Shown here in pieces: positions 12,908 through 25,493 of a stretch of DNA of 64,000 nucleotides (within the stretch, counting starts at the first letter, position 1; each line of letters begins with the position of its first letter). The notes beneath the pieces are model-generated. The model was not told the DNA's origin and searched no databases. It saw nothing but the letters and a program-made list of their open reading frames with translations. This DNA is from Pyxicephalus adspersus (taxonomy: Eukaryota; Chordata; Amphibia; Anura; Pyxicephalidae), in NCBI RefSeq assembly GCF_032062135.1, contig NC_092858.1:165496094-165560093 (forward strand), given 5' to 3'. The translations under genes were made by a program, and so were the position numbers.

Positions 12908-13121
12908 ATGGGTCTGATCCAAGGCTGGAAAGGATACACAATCATCAGTGAAGCTGGGTGATCCAGCAAACCTGGAATAGATCTGGTCCAGAATTCTAAA
13001 CATTTGCTAGCAAATAGGAAATGACTTTGAAGAAATCACTCCAGGTTTGCTGCATCACCCAGCTTCACTAATGATAGTGTATCCTCTCCAGCCTTGGAGA
13101 GTTTTAATAAATCAGGCCCAA
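12908..13121. mobile_element. Fold-back MITE, family A
   Basis: Long palindrome with GAAGCTGGGTGATCCAGC in the left arm and its inverse in the right. It ends in CTTTTAATAAATCAGGCC-like sequence. Confidence 0.7.
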
Positions 13122-13879
13122 TAAGTCTTCCTTTACCGCAGGCAGTATATGGAGTGCTTTACTTAGTGATCGGGCCAAGATCCAGTGAATAAAGCTCTGT
13201 TATTCATCAGCAGTGTTACTTGTTTTTTGCTTAAAAAATGACTCTCATGCATTTGCATTGTACACATGCCTTAAACATTTATTAAAGTATTACATTATAC
13301 ACGATTCTCAAATTTGTTTGGTCATTTTTGTAGTTCATGATGGAAAAATGAGCAAGCGTTGAACAACAAAATCCTAATTTGTCAAGGTAAAGGGCGGGTG
13401 ACATGAAAATTTTGTGGGGCCATTGTATGTTATAAAAAATCCTGACACAGCAGGGACCCACAATAAAACATTATATACTCAGTAGTGATGTTGGACTATA
13501 TCTCCATTTAGTTCTAACAAGATTCAGCCAGCCTACTTGGGCAAAGCCGGATTTTACAATGCCAACCGTTTAGCTTTGGGAACCAACTGCTACTACTAAT
13601 ATTAATATTTTATTGGCCGCTGGTTCTCAGGGGCGGGAGCATCCCTAACATCAACAGCCAATGTTAGCCGATGAGCCTTCTTGTTGGCTGGTGATATTAA
13701 GGGCAGTCCCACCCCTGCACAGCCGGCAGCCAATCAAAATGCTCATTGACATTTTTACTTGCAATGGGCTTACAGCTCGTTGTTTACTAACAGTAGCAGT
13801 ACTAAAAGTGAACATTGATTACCTTTAACAAGGTAAATATTTACTTCAATTAGAACAAAATTTCAAATGTTCTCAACAA

Positions 13880-14032
13880 CAGGTTTATTTATAAAGTAGT
13901 GAATTTCACATTCACTAAACATTCTCTTGTGGAAAATCTTACAGAACCATGTGCTTACAATGGCATTGTTTGATTGTTCACCAGAGAATGAATGGTGAAT
14001 ATCAGGTTCATTGCTTTATAAAGTCATTCTTA
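13880..14032. mobile_element. Fold-back MITE, family B
   Basis: Arms TTTATAAAGTAGTGAATTTC and the inverse ending in TTGCTTTATAAAG. The family shares ACATTCTC...GAGAATG arms with the copies at 26022, 48718 and 56772. Confidence 0.55.
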
Positions 14033-15066
14033 AGCCAAAATTTTAACAAAAATAAAAAAATCACTGATAGTAAATATTTGAACCGGATGGACAGGCAGGT
14101 AGAACAGCTGTATTTTCTCTGGGTATTAAGCTTTTTGTCAGGTGTTTAATGTTTATGGGCCTCTGATTCTCCTAACAACCCACTTGACCTGATGTGTCTA
14201 ACAATATGCAATGGTACTCTGATACCTCCAACAACATCCCTTGGGACTTTGACGTCTCTAACAATATCAAAGGGACAACTATTCCTTCTACGTACTATGA
14301 AAACGTCAGAGAGCATTTTCATTGGTTGGTTGTCATTAGGGACAAGTCACTATTATCATCAGCCAATAAGAATTCTCAAATGATAGTGAGTCTTCCCACT
14401 GACTGGTGGAGTCAAGAGCAGTCCCACCCCTGTACAGACTCCAGCCAATGAAAATACTCACTGTCACTTTTATTGATAAAGTAGCTCATTGTATATTATT
14501 TATATCAAAGGAACAAATATCCCTTTTTGTCCAGAAAACTACAAGTATACAAAATAACACATTTAGTTTAAACTTGTATTGAGAATATCCAATGGTTGCC
14601 ATTGCTGAAGTCTACATTTGAACCTTTTATTTTTCTGGCTGCTATGCTTCTGGTTGCTAATCCACAAGAGTTTAATATTTTCACTGACACAGAACAAACA
14701 TATCAATCAGAAAGTTTGAGTTTCTCTTGATTTCAGAAAAATGCAGCTTTTAGAAAATTATAATCCAGTTTTTTTACGTCCTCAATGTAAAGAGTCTGCC
14801 CTTAATGCACCAGAGCTGGGATGTTTGGTGTGTAGGTAACAAATCTTATGTTATTGTGGTATTGTATTCCAAGATTAGTAATGAGTTTTCACATTAAAAT
14901 AATAATGTGTTCATTACATTCTAGGAATTAATGGAAAGTTTATAACAGGTTCTCTTGTATGTATAAAATTGCATTTAACATGTTTTTTGGAGCAAATTAC
15001 AATTTTTTGAAGGATGCAAATGAAATGATTGTATTAACTAAGCAGATCAAAACATCCATGGTCTAA

Positions 15067-15338
15067 GTCAGTGGTCCTTTAACTTTTTAACATAGGGGAA
15101 CCCTTAAAATACCTTTTTAGGGAACCCCTTCTATAATTTCTATAACCACAGCTCACAGTATATTAGTGTGGTAGTCAGTAGGAAGAATGTCTCTTATATT
15201 GCTGGCTAACGTCACCCTTACAGGTAGCCAAAAAGATCATTGGTGTCACTTAAACTGATTTGAGAGGCACAAACTGCTCATTGGTCAAATAACCTCTAAA
15301 AACCTCTGAAGGAAACCTTGGTTGAAAAACACTAAGGT
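15067..15338 (+). mobile_element. hAT-like non-autonomous element, family C
   Basis: From CAGTGGTCCTTTAACTTTTT to CTTGGTTGAAAAACACTA. Both ends look hAT-like, but an 8-bp duplication is not clear. Confidence 0.6.
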
Positions 15339-16259
15339 ATTGTGTCTACGCATAGGGGATTGATGGCAATTCATTCTATCCGGGAATCCCTCCAGTGCCC
15401 CTCTTTTTCTTGCAGAAACCCAGGGTAACACATGTTACTGTATAATAACCTACTGAGTATCAAATCTACATAATTAATACAATCATTAAATTTGTGCCCT
15501 TGAAAAAGTGAGCTTTGTTCCAGGAAATGTGTCGGATTGAAATTCAGGAGGACCTGTGATGTATTTTCAAGTACAACTTCCCTAGTGAATAGGAATGTGA
15601 ATTATTTAGGAAAATTATTTCTGTATTTTATATAAAACACAATACCATTTGAAAAATTAATTTTATGCTGTTAATAATGTAAATAGGATTTGTTGACTTT
15701 ATTCCAAACATCCCATCTCTGCTTTATTAAGTTTGTTTATTTAACTTGATTGCTCAGGGTCAGTAATTCAAAGTTTTGAAGTCCGAAACATTTTCTACAT
15801 TAGGTGAGAGCTGGCACCTTTATGTGTTTCTCAGCACAGGTTTTGTAGGGAAACATATCAAACATTGTTTCTGTTTCTCGTTACAGTTAGAATGTCTTAG
15901 GAATTGTCTTCCCTCAATGTCCTTTCAGTTGCTTTAATTTAAACATAAAGTTTATAAAGTTTCGTTACATTTGAAGTGCTGGAACAAAACCACAATGTTC
16001 CTCGTCTCTAAAGTCACTACGGTAGTCTTCGAGGTGAAGATTTCTCTGGGGGATCTCTAAATTCCGTGATCATTGCACACGGTCGTCTCAATCGCTTGTT
16101 TTGATGCAATATTTCCAGAAGCAAGCTAGAGGAGAGGGGGGAGAGATTACAATGGAGGTAAATCTATATGATAAGGAGAAAATACTGTAAGTAACTAAAT
16201 GATGTTTCAGAAAGTGTTGCATTTTATTCATATACATTGGAGACTGGAATTGCAGCATT

Positions 16260-16720
16260 TAAAGTGGAACTAAACCCAAAATAAAAACACACTTACCTTC
16301 AATCCCCCAGGTCTGTCGATCCATCAGGAGATTTCTTCATTTGGGTCCTGCGTCGTACAAATTGGCCTGGTGGAGAGAAAGCGCCAGGAGCTGACATCTT
16401 CTCCTCTCTTCTTCCGAGTTCTTCCTGGTCACCCGATCTCACACTGGGCAGGCAGGAGATTGGGTGACGTAAATGGAGAAAAAAGCTTGCCGATATCACT
16501 GCGCATGCATGAGATCAGCAATTATTTTTTTATGCAAGGGCTCCTTCTGCACATGCATGAGATTAGGGCATGCGCAGAAGGAGCACCCAAAGCCTCCCGG
16601 GATGCGTGACATAGGTATCGCGGGAGGCTTTGCGTTCCTTTTCTGACTTTATTGCCACAGTTTAAAGAGACAGAAGAAGGACAGGCTTTTTTGGCAAATT
16701 TCCTAAGTGTATTTTTCAAA
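16260..16720. mobile_element. DNA-transposon-like repeat, family E
   Basis: Begins TAAAGTGGAACTAAACCC and has GGGCATGCGCAGAAGGAGC and AAGCCTCCCGGGATGCGTGA, as in the 1840-2330 copy. No ORF of transposase type. Confidence 0.45.
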
Positions 16721-16868
16721 TAGAAACAGTGTGATTAGCACAAAAATATTATTTAAATTTTAATGATTGGTATATTACACAAACAAATGATATAAAGCAA
16801 AAATCAAATTTATTGAAATAAAGGCATTCCTAGATGCAACTAGGGATATGCCTTGCTAACTAAACATC

Positions 16869-16912
16869 TCTATCCCGATGCGTTTCGCTAGAAGGCTTCA
16901 TCAGGGGATGCA
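16869..16912 (-). ncRNA. Hammerhead-like motif, copy 2 (best helix I)
   Basis: On the - strand: CTGATGA (16904-16898), a short stem-loop, GAAAC (16886-16882), ACGCAT (16883-16878), then C at the cleavage position. ATCCC before the core pairs with GGGAT after it, giving a 5-bp helix I, and CTCT/AGAG can extend it. There is one extra A between the core and helix II. Part of a fold-back with copy 3. Confidence 0.42.
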
Positions 16913-17230
16913 TAGAGAGAGTCAGAACAATAGATTCTTGAGATCACAAATATAAAAATATAAAAAAATTGCGTTCTCTGCTGATGAAAGAGGATATATG
17001 CGACACTCATACTACATGCAAAGAATGGTAACACAATGCTGCATTATCAGGGTGGCTTCAGATAGAACGATTATTCAGGAGTGGAGTACTAAGTAAGCTG
17101 CGTGAGTATGGAATATAACCAGGGAGAGCGTGCAGACCGAGTGGTCATCAGAGAGAATCAATGATTCACTATTGTTCTGACTCTCTCTATGCATCCCCTG
17201 ATGAAGCCTTCTGGCGAAACACATTGAGTT
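16871..17230. mobile_element. Fold-back element carrying hammerhead-like arms
   Basis: 16887-16933 and 17169-17215 are inverted repeats, identical at about 46 of 47 positions, around a ~235-bp loop. Each arm contains one hammerhead-like core. No coding sequence. Confidence 0.6.
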
Positions 17231-17232
17231 AG
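17191..17232 (+). ncRNA. Hammerhead-like motif, copy 3
   Basis: CTGATGA (17198-17204), A, then GCC-TTCT-GGC as helix II, then GAAAC (17216-17220). The helix III segment is mutated (ACACAT) and helix I is weak. It is the inverted partner of copy 2. Confidence 0.38.
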
Positions 17233-17461
17233 AGACATAAAGAAATAAATGGATAAAACAAATACTTTCTTGGGTAATATGGTTATTGAGAGAAAAAGTA
17301 TAGAATTCCTGGCATAGGCACTTAATTAAAAAAATTTCAAATTTTAATCAGTTTTAAACAGTTTTCTTAAAGCAATAGAGAAAATAGACTACATAAAATG
17401 CACAAAGAGAAAAAAATATGGTGACTTTGACAGAGATTACTAAAAATAGGCTAGCATAATT

Positions 17462-17508
17462 TGATCTCAACACGTTTCGCGGAGGAAACAGCTTCTTCAG
17501 GGGATAGG
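17462..17508 (-). ncRNA. Hammerhead-like motif, copy 4
   Basis: On the - strand: CTGAAGA (17500-17494), variable stem, GAAAC (17478-17474), ACGTGT with T next. Position 7 of the hammerhead core is free, so CTGAAGA still fits. Helix I pairing is poor. Confidence 0.35.
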
Positions 17509-18429
17509 TAGCCAAGAGAAAGCTATAAAACACTAAGCAGCCCAGATAATGATTCAGTATTTGAGTACAAAGAAAATATCATGAGCAATGGTTGGAGATT
17601 TTAGATGGACTGCAGCCATGTAAATCTAGAGCGGAGTTCTCAGAAATTGTAACACTTCACTGCAAAAGTATGGTTCTACTATAACAAAGTTTGGCTGAAT
17701 CAGTGCTAACCAGGTTATTTTTCCATCAGATCACTGAAAGATGATCGTTTAGTTGGATTTACTGCCCTTTGTTCTTCTCCTTATTCAATAAGCCTGTTTA
17801 TGGGGTACTGAAAGTAAAACTCATGCATTCCAGAGAGTATTTGGTAAATATTTGGTGTTGTAAAGGGTTACACACAATGCCAAATATGTATGGCAGACAA
17901 TGCATAACATAGGTCAAAAATGTTGTATAGTTCAACTTTGTACTCAACTGCGGTACTTTCAAATTGAATGCAAAAAGAACAAGTGAACAATATTTTAGTA
18001 TTTTATTAGGAAGAACTTTATAGGTTTATAAAGCTGTCAAGCAAATGTCATGTTGGGAAACTGAGACATGAACTCAATCACAATTTATGAGGACAGCTCG
18101 GAGGTTTTCTGGTGGCATTGTTGGCCACCAGAAAAGCATCCAATAAAAGGTAATATGTTGCTGTTTTTTATGATACCGTTATTATTGGGAAACTGTTCTT
18201 TATGAAAAAAAAGTTGGTCATATAGTTGTTGAAAATGAAACTTTTCACCATATATAATGACAGACAGAGTTGGTTAAGCTATGTTGTTATATTGCACTTC
18301 AATTATTGGGGAGCACAGCATGGCTTTTCTTTTGAATAAATATTGGTTGGGAGTAGCCTAATAGATTTCAATTAGATTCAATTTTTTTTATAAAATCCAA
18401 CAACTAATATGAAGCTTCTTGACCTTTTT

Positions 18430-18615
18430 AACATGGGGAACCCTTGAAAAAATTTTCAGGTTTCAGGGAACCCCTTCTGTATTTGTACATCCACACCTCA
18501 CAGTATATTATTGTGGTGGTCAGTGGGAGGAATATCTCTTACATTGCTGGCCATTGGCAAGAATGTCATCCTTACAGATAGCCAAAAAGACAATTGGTGT
18601 CACTTCAGTTGACTG
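18430..18615 (+). mobile_element. hAT-like fragment, family C, 3' truncated
   Basis: Carries the GGGGAACCCTTGAAAA start and the CAGATAGCCAAAAAGACAAT block of family C. Confidence 0.5.
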
Positions 18616-19032
18616 ATGGAGCCATATTGCATTCTTTAATACATTTTCACCCCTTAGATCTAAATTGTACTATTCAAAAGAAAAATCCCTGCAAGTCATT
18701 TTTAAAGAAATGGGATAGTTTGGCCCCAGATATGAAGTGTCAGGACTTTACATCTTTAGGTATAAATGGTATTAGCAACTTTTTTGCATCATTTTGTTTT
18801 TTCTTTTTGTTGCATGTTGCAATTTCTGTTGAGTATCTGTCAGGAGTTGTGTGACAATAATGCCCGGCAAGGTCAATGCCAGGACCTCTAAAAGAAAAGA
18901 GGAAGAGTAAGAAGATGGAATGCTCTGAGGATACTAAAGTGTGTTTTCCCTGAAATCTTCTTCTAAATAAAAGCAACACATTGTTTCTACACTTTAAATA
19001 AACTTTGTAAATTTTTTTTATTAGTTGGAAGA

Positions 19033-19194
19033 TTAGCGAGGATGATATGAGCCTTTACCTCGTTTTTTGCCTTTTCTGGGTAAGCCTTGTGAAACTTTCC
19101 TAAAATGCTTCCCTTTCATGGGACTGTGGTCTGCCAATTCATCTGTTTGGTCCACAGATTCTTCAGGGTTGGCATGTTCCTCCCGTATGTCATC
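19033..19194 (-). CDS. Peptide-like gene, exon 4 (acidic then basic tail, stop)
   Basis: 162 bp after TTGTTGTAG. It encodes DDIREEHANPEESVDQTDEL, a linker, and a Lys/Arg-rich end with furin-like sites (PRKGKKRGK), then TAA at 19035-19033. An AATAAA hexamer on the same strand lies 11 bp after the stop (19022-19017), unusually close for a poly(A) signal, so the true 3' end is uncertain. Confidence 0.7.
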   Translation of the reverse strand, partial: DDIREEHANPEESVDQTDELADHSPMKGKHFRKVSQGLPRKGKKRGKGSYHPR

Positions 19195-22100
19195 CTACAA
19201 CAACACACAGTACACATCAGGCTTTGTTCACACAGTCACACCCTGCAAATCTATCATTATTGCTGCTCTTCTGCCACTAAGGATCGGAGTAACAAAAAGT
19301 GCTGAAGTCAATAATATCACTTAAACTGATCTGTATTTTCTGCTGTCCCTTTGTATCCACACCATACAACCTCACATGGTCAGTAAGATTGAGGTCAGAG
19401 AGTATCCTTCAAACTAAATTGTATATCTTTCCTCCAATGACCTACTAATGACTTCCTCACTCATAACCTCATCACACGCATGGCTCAAAGACTTTTCTAG
19501 AGCTGCCCCAACTCTCTGGAATGGTCTTCCTCATCCTATTCGGTTTGCTCTCCTAAACCCTCACTGCTTCCCACCATTCCATATCCCCCTTCTATTGTGT
19601 GATACTTCCCCCACCTACTAAATTGTAAGCTCTTCTGGGCAGGGTCCTCTCCTCTTGTGTCACTGTCTGTATCTGTCTGTCATTTGCAACCCCTAATGTA
19701 CAACTCTGCGTAATATGTTGGTGCTATATAAATACTGTTTATTAATAATATTAATAATAATAATAATAATAATATTTCCATCTCTGCTTCCTGCACCTCA
19801 AATATTATCAAAGTCACATGACAGAGCTTATTATGTTTGGCAGGTGTTAGCAGCTTCTTCTATTCCCTTTTTTCATATGTTTACGTTGGCCTTGCTGGTT
19901 GAGAGTAAGAAAAAATATTTCAGCATCACCAATATTTGAGTACTATGAATATTGGATTATAGACAGAAAGACGCTGGGTTGACTTGCATAGTACATCAAT
20001 GTTTGGATGAAACTGAAGTGCTGAACAGTTCAGCTATGCACACACTATGTATAAGTCTGTTAGGAGTGGAATGTACTTTTTCAAGGTTATTGACACCCAA
20101 AATCCATCCAATATGTTATACTGAGGGCCACATTTTTTTTACTCAAGACAATTATAAAGTGGTAGAGACCTCATGATAAATGTAACACATACAGAGAGCA
20201 TTACATATACTACAGACTATGCAATATCATAACAATATCTGTTATATCTATGCAATATCATAGCCTGCAGACTATGTAATATCATAAAAAGGACACAATG
20301 CATTTTGCAATAAACCATATTTATATATTTATATAGTCTAGCATGCAGACACAGGAGGGTATTACAATGTCTTTGATTTTAGACTGTGGGAGCAATGCAG
20401 AAAAATTTTGGCTAAAAGGTTCCTATCAAAGTGACTGTTTCCTAATACAAATCAGTGGATGAAATAAGTTCTAAAGCATGCAACTTACCATTCTGTTCTT
20501 CTTTCCAAACAATTTGTTGTTAGCTGAAAATAATGAAAAAAAATATATTGTTTTTTTTCATGATATGTTCATTTCACAATCTTTATTCCATGCAGTACCA
20601 TTGTAAGTTGCACTAACTTTTCAATGTATATTATTCTTAATTCTTTACATTTCAAAATGGAAAAGAACAAGCCATTGTACTCTACAACCAGGACTAACAT
20701 ATAAAATTTAGGTAAAAATTTTGGTAAAATTTAGAAAATATATTCAAATTACAGATCCATGTGGAGTATTTGCCTCGGTTGTGCTGAAGGATGGCCATAT
20801 ACTGCCAATGTTCCATTCTGCCTAACAGACTAAATTGGCACACAAGGTTCCATACTTCTTTCACTTTCCTCAGTAAGAGCTTGAACAAGTTGGACATTTG
20901 GACAGTATTTGGACATTTGGACAGTATTTATTCCCCTCCATGCTGCGCCTATAAATAAACTAAATCATATTCAAATGTTGGTCCTGGGGTGCAATCAGTT
21001 TGTTTATGGCCATCATAATACTTGTTAAGGTCTTTGTAGCCCACACAACCATCTCCTTGAAAATTAAAGGACCATTTTCCCCAAAAGTTATATTTCACTC
21101 ATAGGTGTAAGTTATAAGTTACATATACTCTAGCTAGATCTCTTTGCTATATCACCCTCCTCTATTCCTGTCCATTTAGAACGTTGGGGTGTTTCTGCCC
21201 ACTTTTGTGTGCTGAAGCTGTACCCATTATCCTCTCTATAAAACGAAATACAGAATCCAGAAGGTAGAGCACAAACTCCCCATAATGACAACTACCGTAT
21301 TTTTCGGACAATTAGACGCTCCGGACTATAAGACGCACCAGGTTTTCCGCACGGGAAAACAAGAAAAAAAAAATTCATTTGATTTCCCCTGAGATCCAGC
21401 GTGCGGCACTTGTGCCCGCCCATGAAGGCGGCGCCGATCGGCATTCATCAAATCAATCGAAGTAAAAAAATATGCATTCGGACCATAAGACGCACCCTGA
21501 TTTTCCCCCCACTTTAGGGGGAAAAAAAGTGCGTCTTATGGTCCGAAAAATACGGTATATGGAATTTGGACCAAGCAAAAAACAAACCTGAATGGCAAAA
21601 TGAAAGTAAGACTGGGCCTGATAGCAAATGATTTTTGGAGAATCTATTCCAGATTTGCTGTTTCCCCCAGGTTCCCCCATGATAGTTTATCTTCTACACT
21701 CTTGGGAAGCTTTAATAAATCAGACCCATGGTCTCCCACTTGACCTGTCTATGTCTGGATATACAATCCTGAAAACAACATAGGAGGCCAAAGATATTCT
21801 GTCTGCTTTAAAACCAGACAGGGGTCAACTCCATCTAGCCCTCACACCCAAAGAACCAAAGTCAGGAAGAATGATTGTGGAGAAAACGGGAGACAACTTT
21901 GAATTGGTTGTTTAATGCTAGAACTTTGTGTCTGACTTTGTGAGCTCTTCAAGGCTGAAATTTCATCAGTGAAGCTTCATGATCCAGCAAACCTGGAACA
22001 GATCTGGTCCAGGATTTAAAACATCTACCCCCTAACAGCAAATTACTTTTAAGAAATCCATTCCAGGTTTGCTGGATCGCCTAGCTTCACTGATACCCAA

Positions 22101-25100
22101 GTGTATCCTCTCCAGCCTTGGAGAGCTTTAATAAATCAGCCCCAATGTAATGAAACCATGTAAAGCCAAAAGTGAACAACTTTCTGATTAGAGATGAGTG
22201 GAATAAATATGAGACAAATTTATTGGCCGATCTGAGTAAATTCTGAAAACCCCAAGACTTTCTTTTTAATACATTACATACATGATTATATTTAATGAAA
22301 TATCACTAAAATTAATAATTTTAGGAACCTTGGACAGCATGGTGGTCGATTGAATCCAATGTTGTGTTATTATCTAATTGCGCTGAGAAAAAGGCGATTT
22401 TTTATGTTAAGCTCAGATTCTGAGTTCTGTCCCGAGAGCAGAATAGCTCTGATTGGAACCATTCAACCAACACAAGGGCTGATCTGCCTGGCAGAAATAA
22501 TAGAAGTGCTGCATTTCCACATTTGAAGTTGATAAATATTCTGTACAGACACATTATTCATGTTTCCCTGATTACCATGCAGCTATTCCACCATATTGGT
22601 CATCTGACGCAGCTTGACGTCTTTCTGAAAGCATCTTGTCAAGCCAAGGCAGGACAGTAGAAATAATGTTTGGAAACAAATTACTGTATGCTCTTTCTCC
22701 TTGTAAAAGTCTTTTATTGAACTCCAACAAATATAACCTCCTGACCTTGGACAAAGGAAGGTAAAAACCTCTTCTTGTTTTGTGTTTATTAAGATGGTTG
22801 ACATTTTTTTTGGACTTTATTCCATGTAATAGATGGATGGTGTGGCTGCTGTTCTCAGAACGGCCCTGTGTTCTGGGTTCTGAGTGTACATAGTCACACA
22901 TTCCAGCTATTTAAAAATCCAGTCTCCTGGAGATGAGAGGAGTGAGGATCCCAGACGTGCACAATGAGAGGATGTGCTTGACATGTTCACCTTCTCTTGG
23001 CCACAGGTACAGCCGATACAGCTCAGCCGGATCTTTGGTTTTGGCAAATCTACAATATCTGTTTGTTGTCTTGTATAGGCTTTCAAATAATGAAGATCAC
23101 ATAAGAATAATGGGAACATGAGAGGGGGTCAACCAAAGACATCCTACGCTGTCAGGAAGCTGAATAATGAGCCATGAGGCTGACCGGATCATACGGGAGA
23201 GCCAACAATACGTAGACCCTTCTATGACCACAAATAGGGCACATTGTACAATTCTGAGCCCTTCTCTACAAATCAAAAATGAGTGACATTATTACAGGGC
23301 ATTCAGGCAAATCACATTTTATTGCAGAAGGGACATCCCCAGGGTAGGCATTCCGTAATCTGTGTCTGGTTGTTGTCCCATATGATAGTCCCAGGGCCAA
23401 TGTTACTTGGCTGAACCATTGGCATGACCAAGTCATATTTGTAGCAGTCTGCAAGGCTCACAATCTTTTCACCACTGTAAGGGGTTTTCTTCCAAGTGGA
23501 TTCCAAATTAATTCCCCCCCCATAGTGGGCAACATGGTGGCTCAGTGGTTAGCTCTCTGGCCTTTGCAGTGCTTGGTCCCAGGTTTGAATCTCAACCAGG
23601 ACACTATCTGCATGGAGTTTGCAGGTTTTCCCCATGTCTGCATAGGTTTTCTCTGGGTACTCCAGTTTCCTCCCACATCCCAAAAACATGCAGTTAGGTT
23701 AATTGGCTTCCCCCGACATTGGCCTTAGATTGTATTAATGACATATGACTGAGATAGTGACATTACATTGTGAGCTCCTTTAAAGGACAGCTAGTGACAT
23801 GACTATGGACTTTGTACAGCACTGAGTAATATGTCAGCACTGTGTAATACTTTTTGAGATTTAGCCACAGTTCCTCAAAACCTGAAAATTATTTTATGGG
23901 TTCCTATGGTATAAAAAGATAAAGGAGGGCTATTTTAGACCAACACTATTAAAGCAAAATTAAAATCTGAATAGGTTGAACAAGGTGGGTTTGGCACCCT
24001 TATGGGTGACAGTTGGTCCCCAACATAAGCACCCTATTTGTTGAATATTATTTCTAATTTCATTGTTCTTTAACATTGTTTCTTTTGCCTAGTGCTTCAG
24101 TCACCTACTTTGTTGTTTAAGGTTTTTTGCAAAATTAAACCTCAGACAAAACATTTGATGCTCTATTATAGTATATAAAACCGAGAATCAGCCATACCCT
24201 CAAACATTTCCTGGTGGGAATCAATTTATCACGCTTGGGGAGACAGGGCCACTAGGGGGCGCTAAGGCTTTCACAGAGGTGGTGTGAGCCCTAAGAAGGG
24301 CCAAGGCACAGAGTCTAAGCACTAACCAGGTTTTCTCCAGAGCCTCCAGTGGTGAGGATGTTGCGTTGGCCAGGGTCAAAGCAAGCAGCAAGCTAGAGAG
24401 GTCAGGTCACAAGTCAGGAAACCAGGAAATAAACGCTAGTGACACAGGGGCCACAGCGGACGCAGGGAACACAGGAGGCACTGGAAGCAACAGGAGGCAC
24501 AGGTAAAGCAGGGATATCCACAGACTGAGAGGAATACTGGAACAGCACAAGAATGGGCTGGAAACAACAGACTGAGCAACAAGGGGTTAACACAGGAGCT
24601 GGACAGAGGAAACACTGAATTACACAACTGTGAACAGGAACAGCAGGAACCGTGATCAGCAGAACTAGGGGCTCAGCACTAGTGGAGACACGTTGCACGA
24701 ATGCTGAGTGCGTTGTCTGAGCCGGCTAAATAGCCAGGGATGATTAAGAAGCTATTTACTGATTGGTCAGTGGGAGAGGCGAAACTGATAAAGCTTGGTA
24801 GCAGAGGCACGCCCAGTCAGAACTGCCCCCATGAACAGGAGAGGTGCCTGTGCTTTAGTGAGGAAGAGGTAAGTGTGACATTATCACTATCATTGAAACA
24901 CAAAGACCTGGAAGGGGAGGGGGAATGTCCCAGGGAATGTCTGATCCCCTGTTTTATAAAAACAGCCCTTTATGTTTTAGTTTTTAATTTTTTTTGGGGG
25001 GGGGGGTTACTGATGACACAAAGCGCAAAACCTTTATTTAACAATTAAAAGATTTTCTTCACTTTCTTTTCAGGTGAAAACATTTAACCAGACAGGAAGT

Positions 25101-25449
25101 TAGACAAATTCTTAAACAGCAACTCTTCCAGCAAAGGGACAGATAGAACCAAATGCAAAATGGAATTTCATGGGTAGCCCTGTTCAGTGTGGTGCCACAA
25201 AAATGGCATCAAGTGAAAAATAAGAGTGCCACCCTACGGGGTCTTTATACAGCGCAGTGAATAAAATGTCCCAAACATTCTATGATGGAGAATGTTCCTG
25301 GTCTATGTCTATTCAATGACAGTGTATGATTATCAATGGAGAATGTTTAGTGAATGTCCAATTCACTTTGTTACAAATTGATCAACTTTTATAGAATCCA
25401 GAGAAAATAAGCCAACACGTTTCAGCAAGAAAGACCTCCTCCTTCAGGG

Positions 25450-25493
<44 letters not shown>

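Larger units (their letters stand above)
11311..19032. other. CLIC6 to peptide-like gene intergenic region
   Basis: No coding exon seen. It holds a SINE (11905-12204), fold-backs (12908-13121, 13880-14032), and related inverted-repeat blocks near 13600-13775 and 14310-14480. It also holds hAT-like copies (15067, 18430), repeat family E (16260-16720) and the hammerhead-like group (16869-17508). The 15880-16140 stretch looks more complex than its surroundings, but I cannot assign it. Confidence 0.55.

Noticed and set aside
22572..22901. 109-residue open frame on the - strand inside the peptide-like gene intron 2, with a protein-like stretch (FYLPLSKVRRLYLLEFNKRL)
   Set aside because: No flanking splice sites that keep phase with the gene, an overlapping open frame of similar quality, and no recognised family. 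Probably chance.
24436..24698. Cys-rich open frames on - (Val/Pro/Cys repeats)
   Set aside because: They come from a purine-rich repeat-like block (ACAGG/GCAGG words) read in reverse, with no start, signal peptide or splice context.
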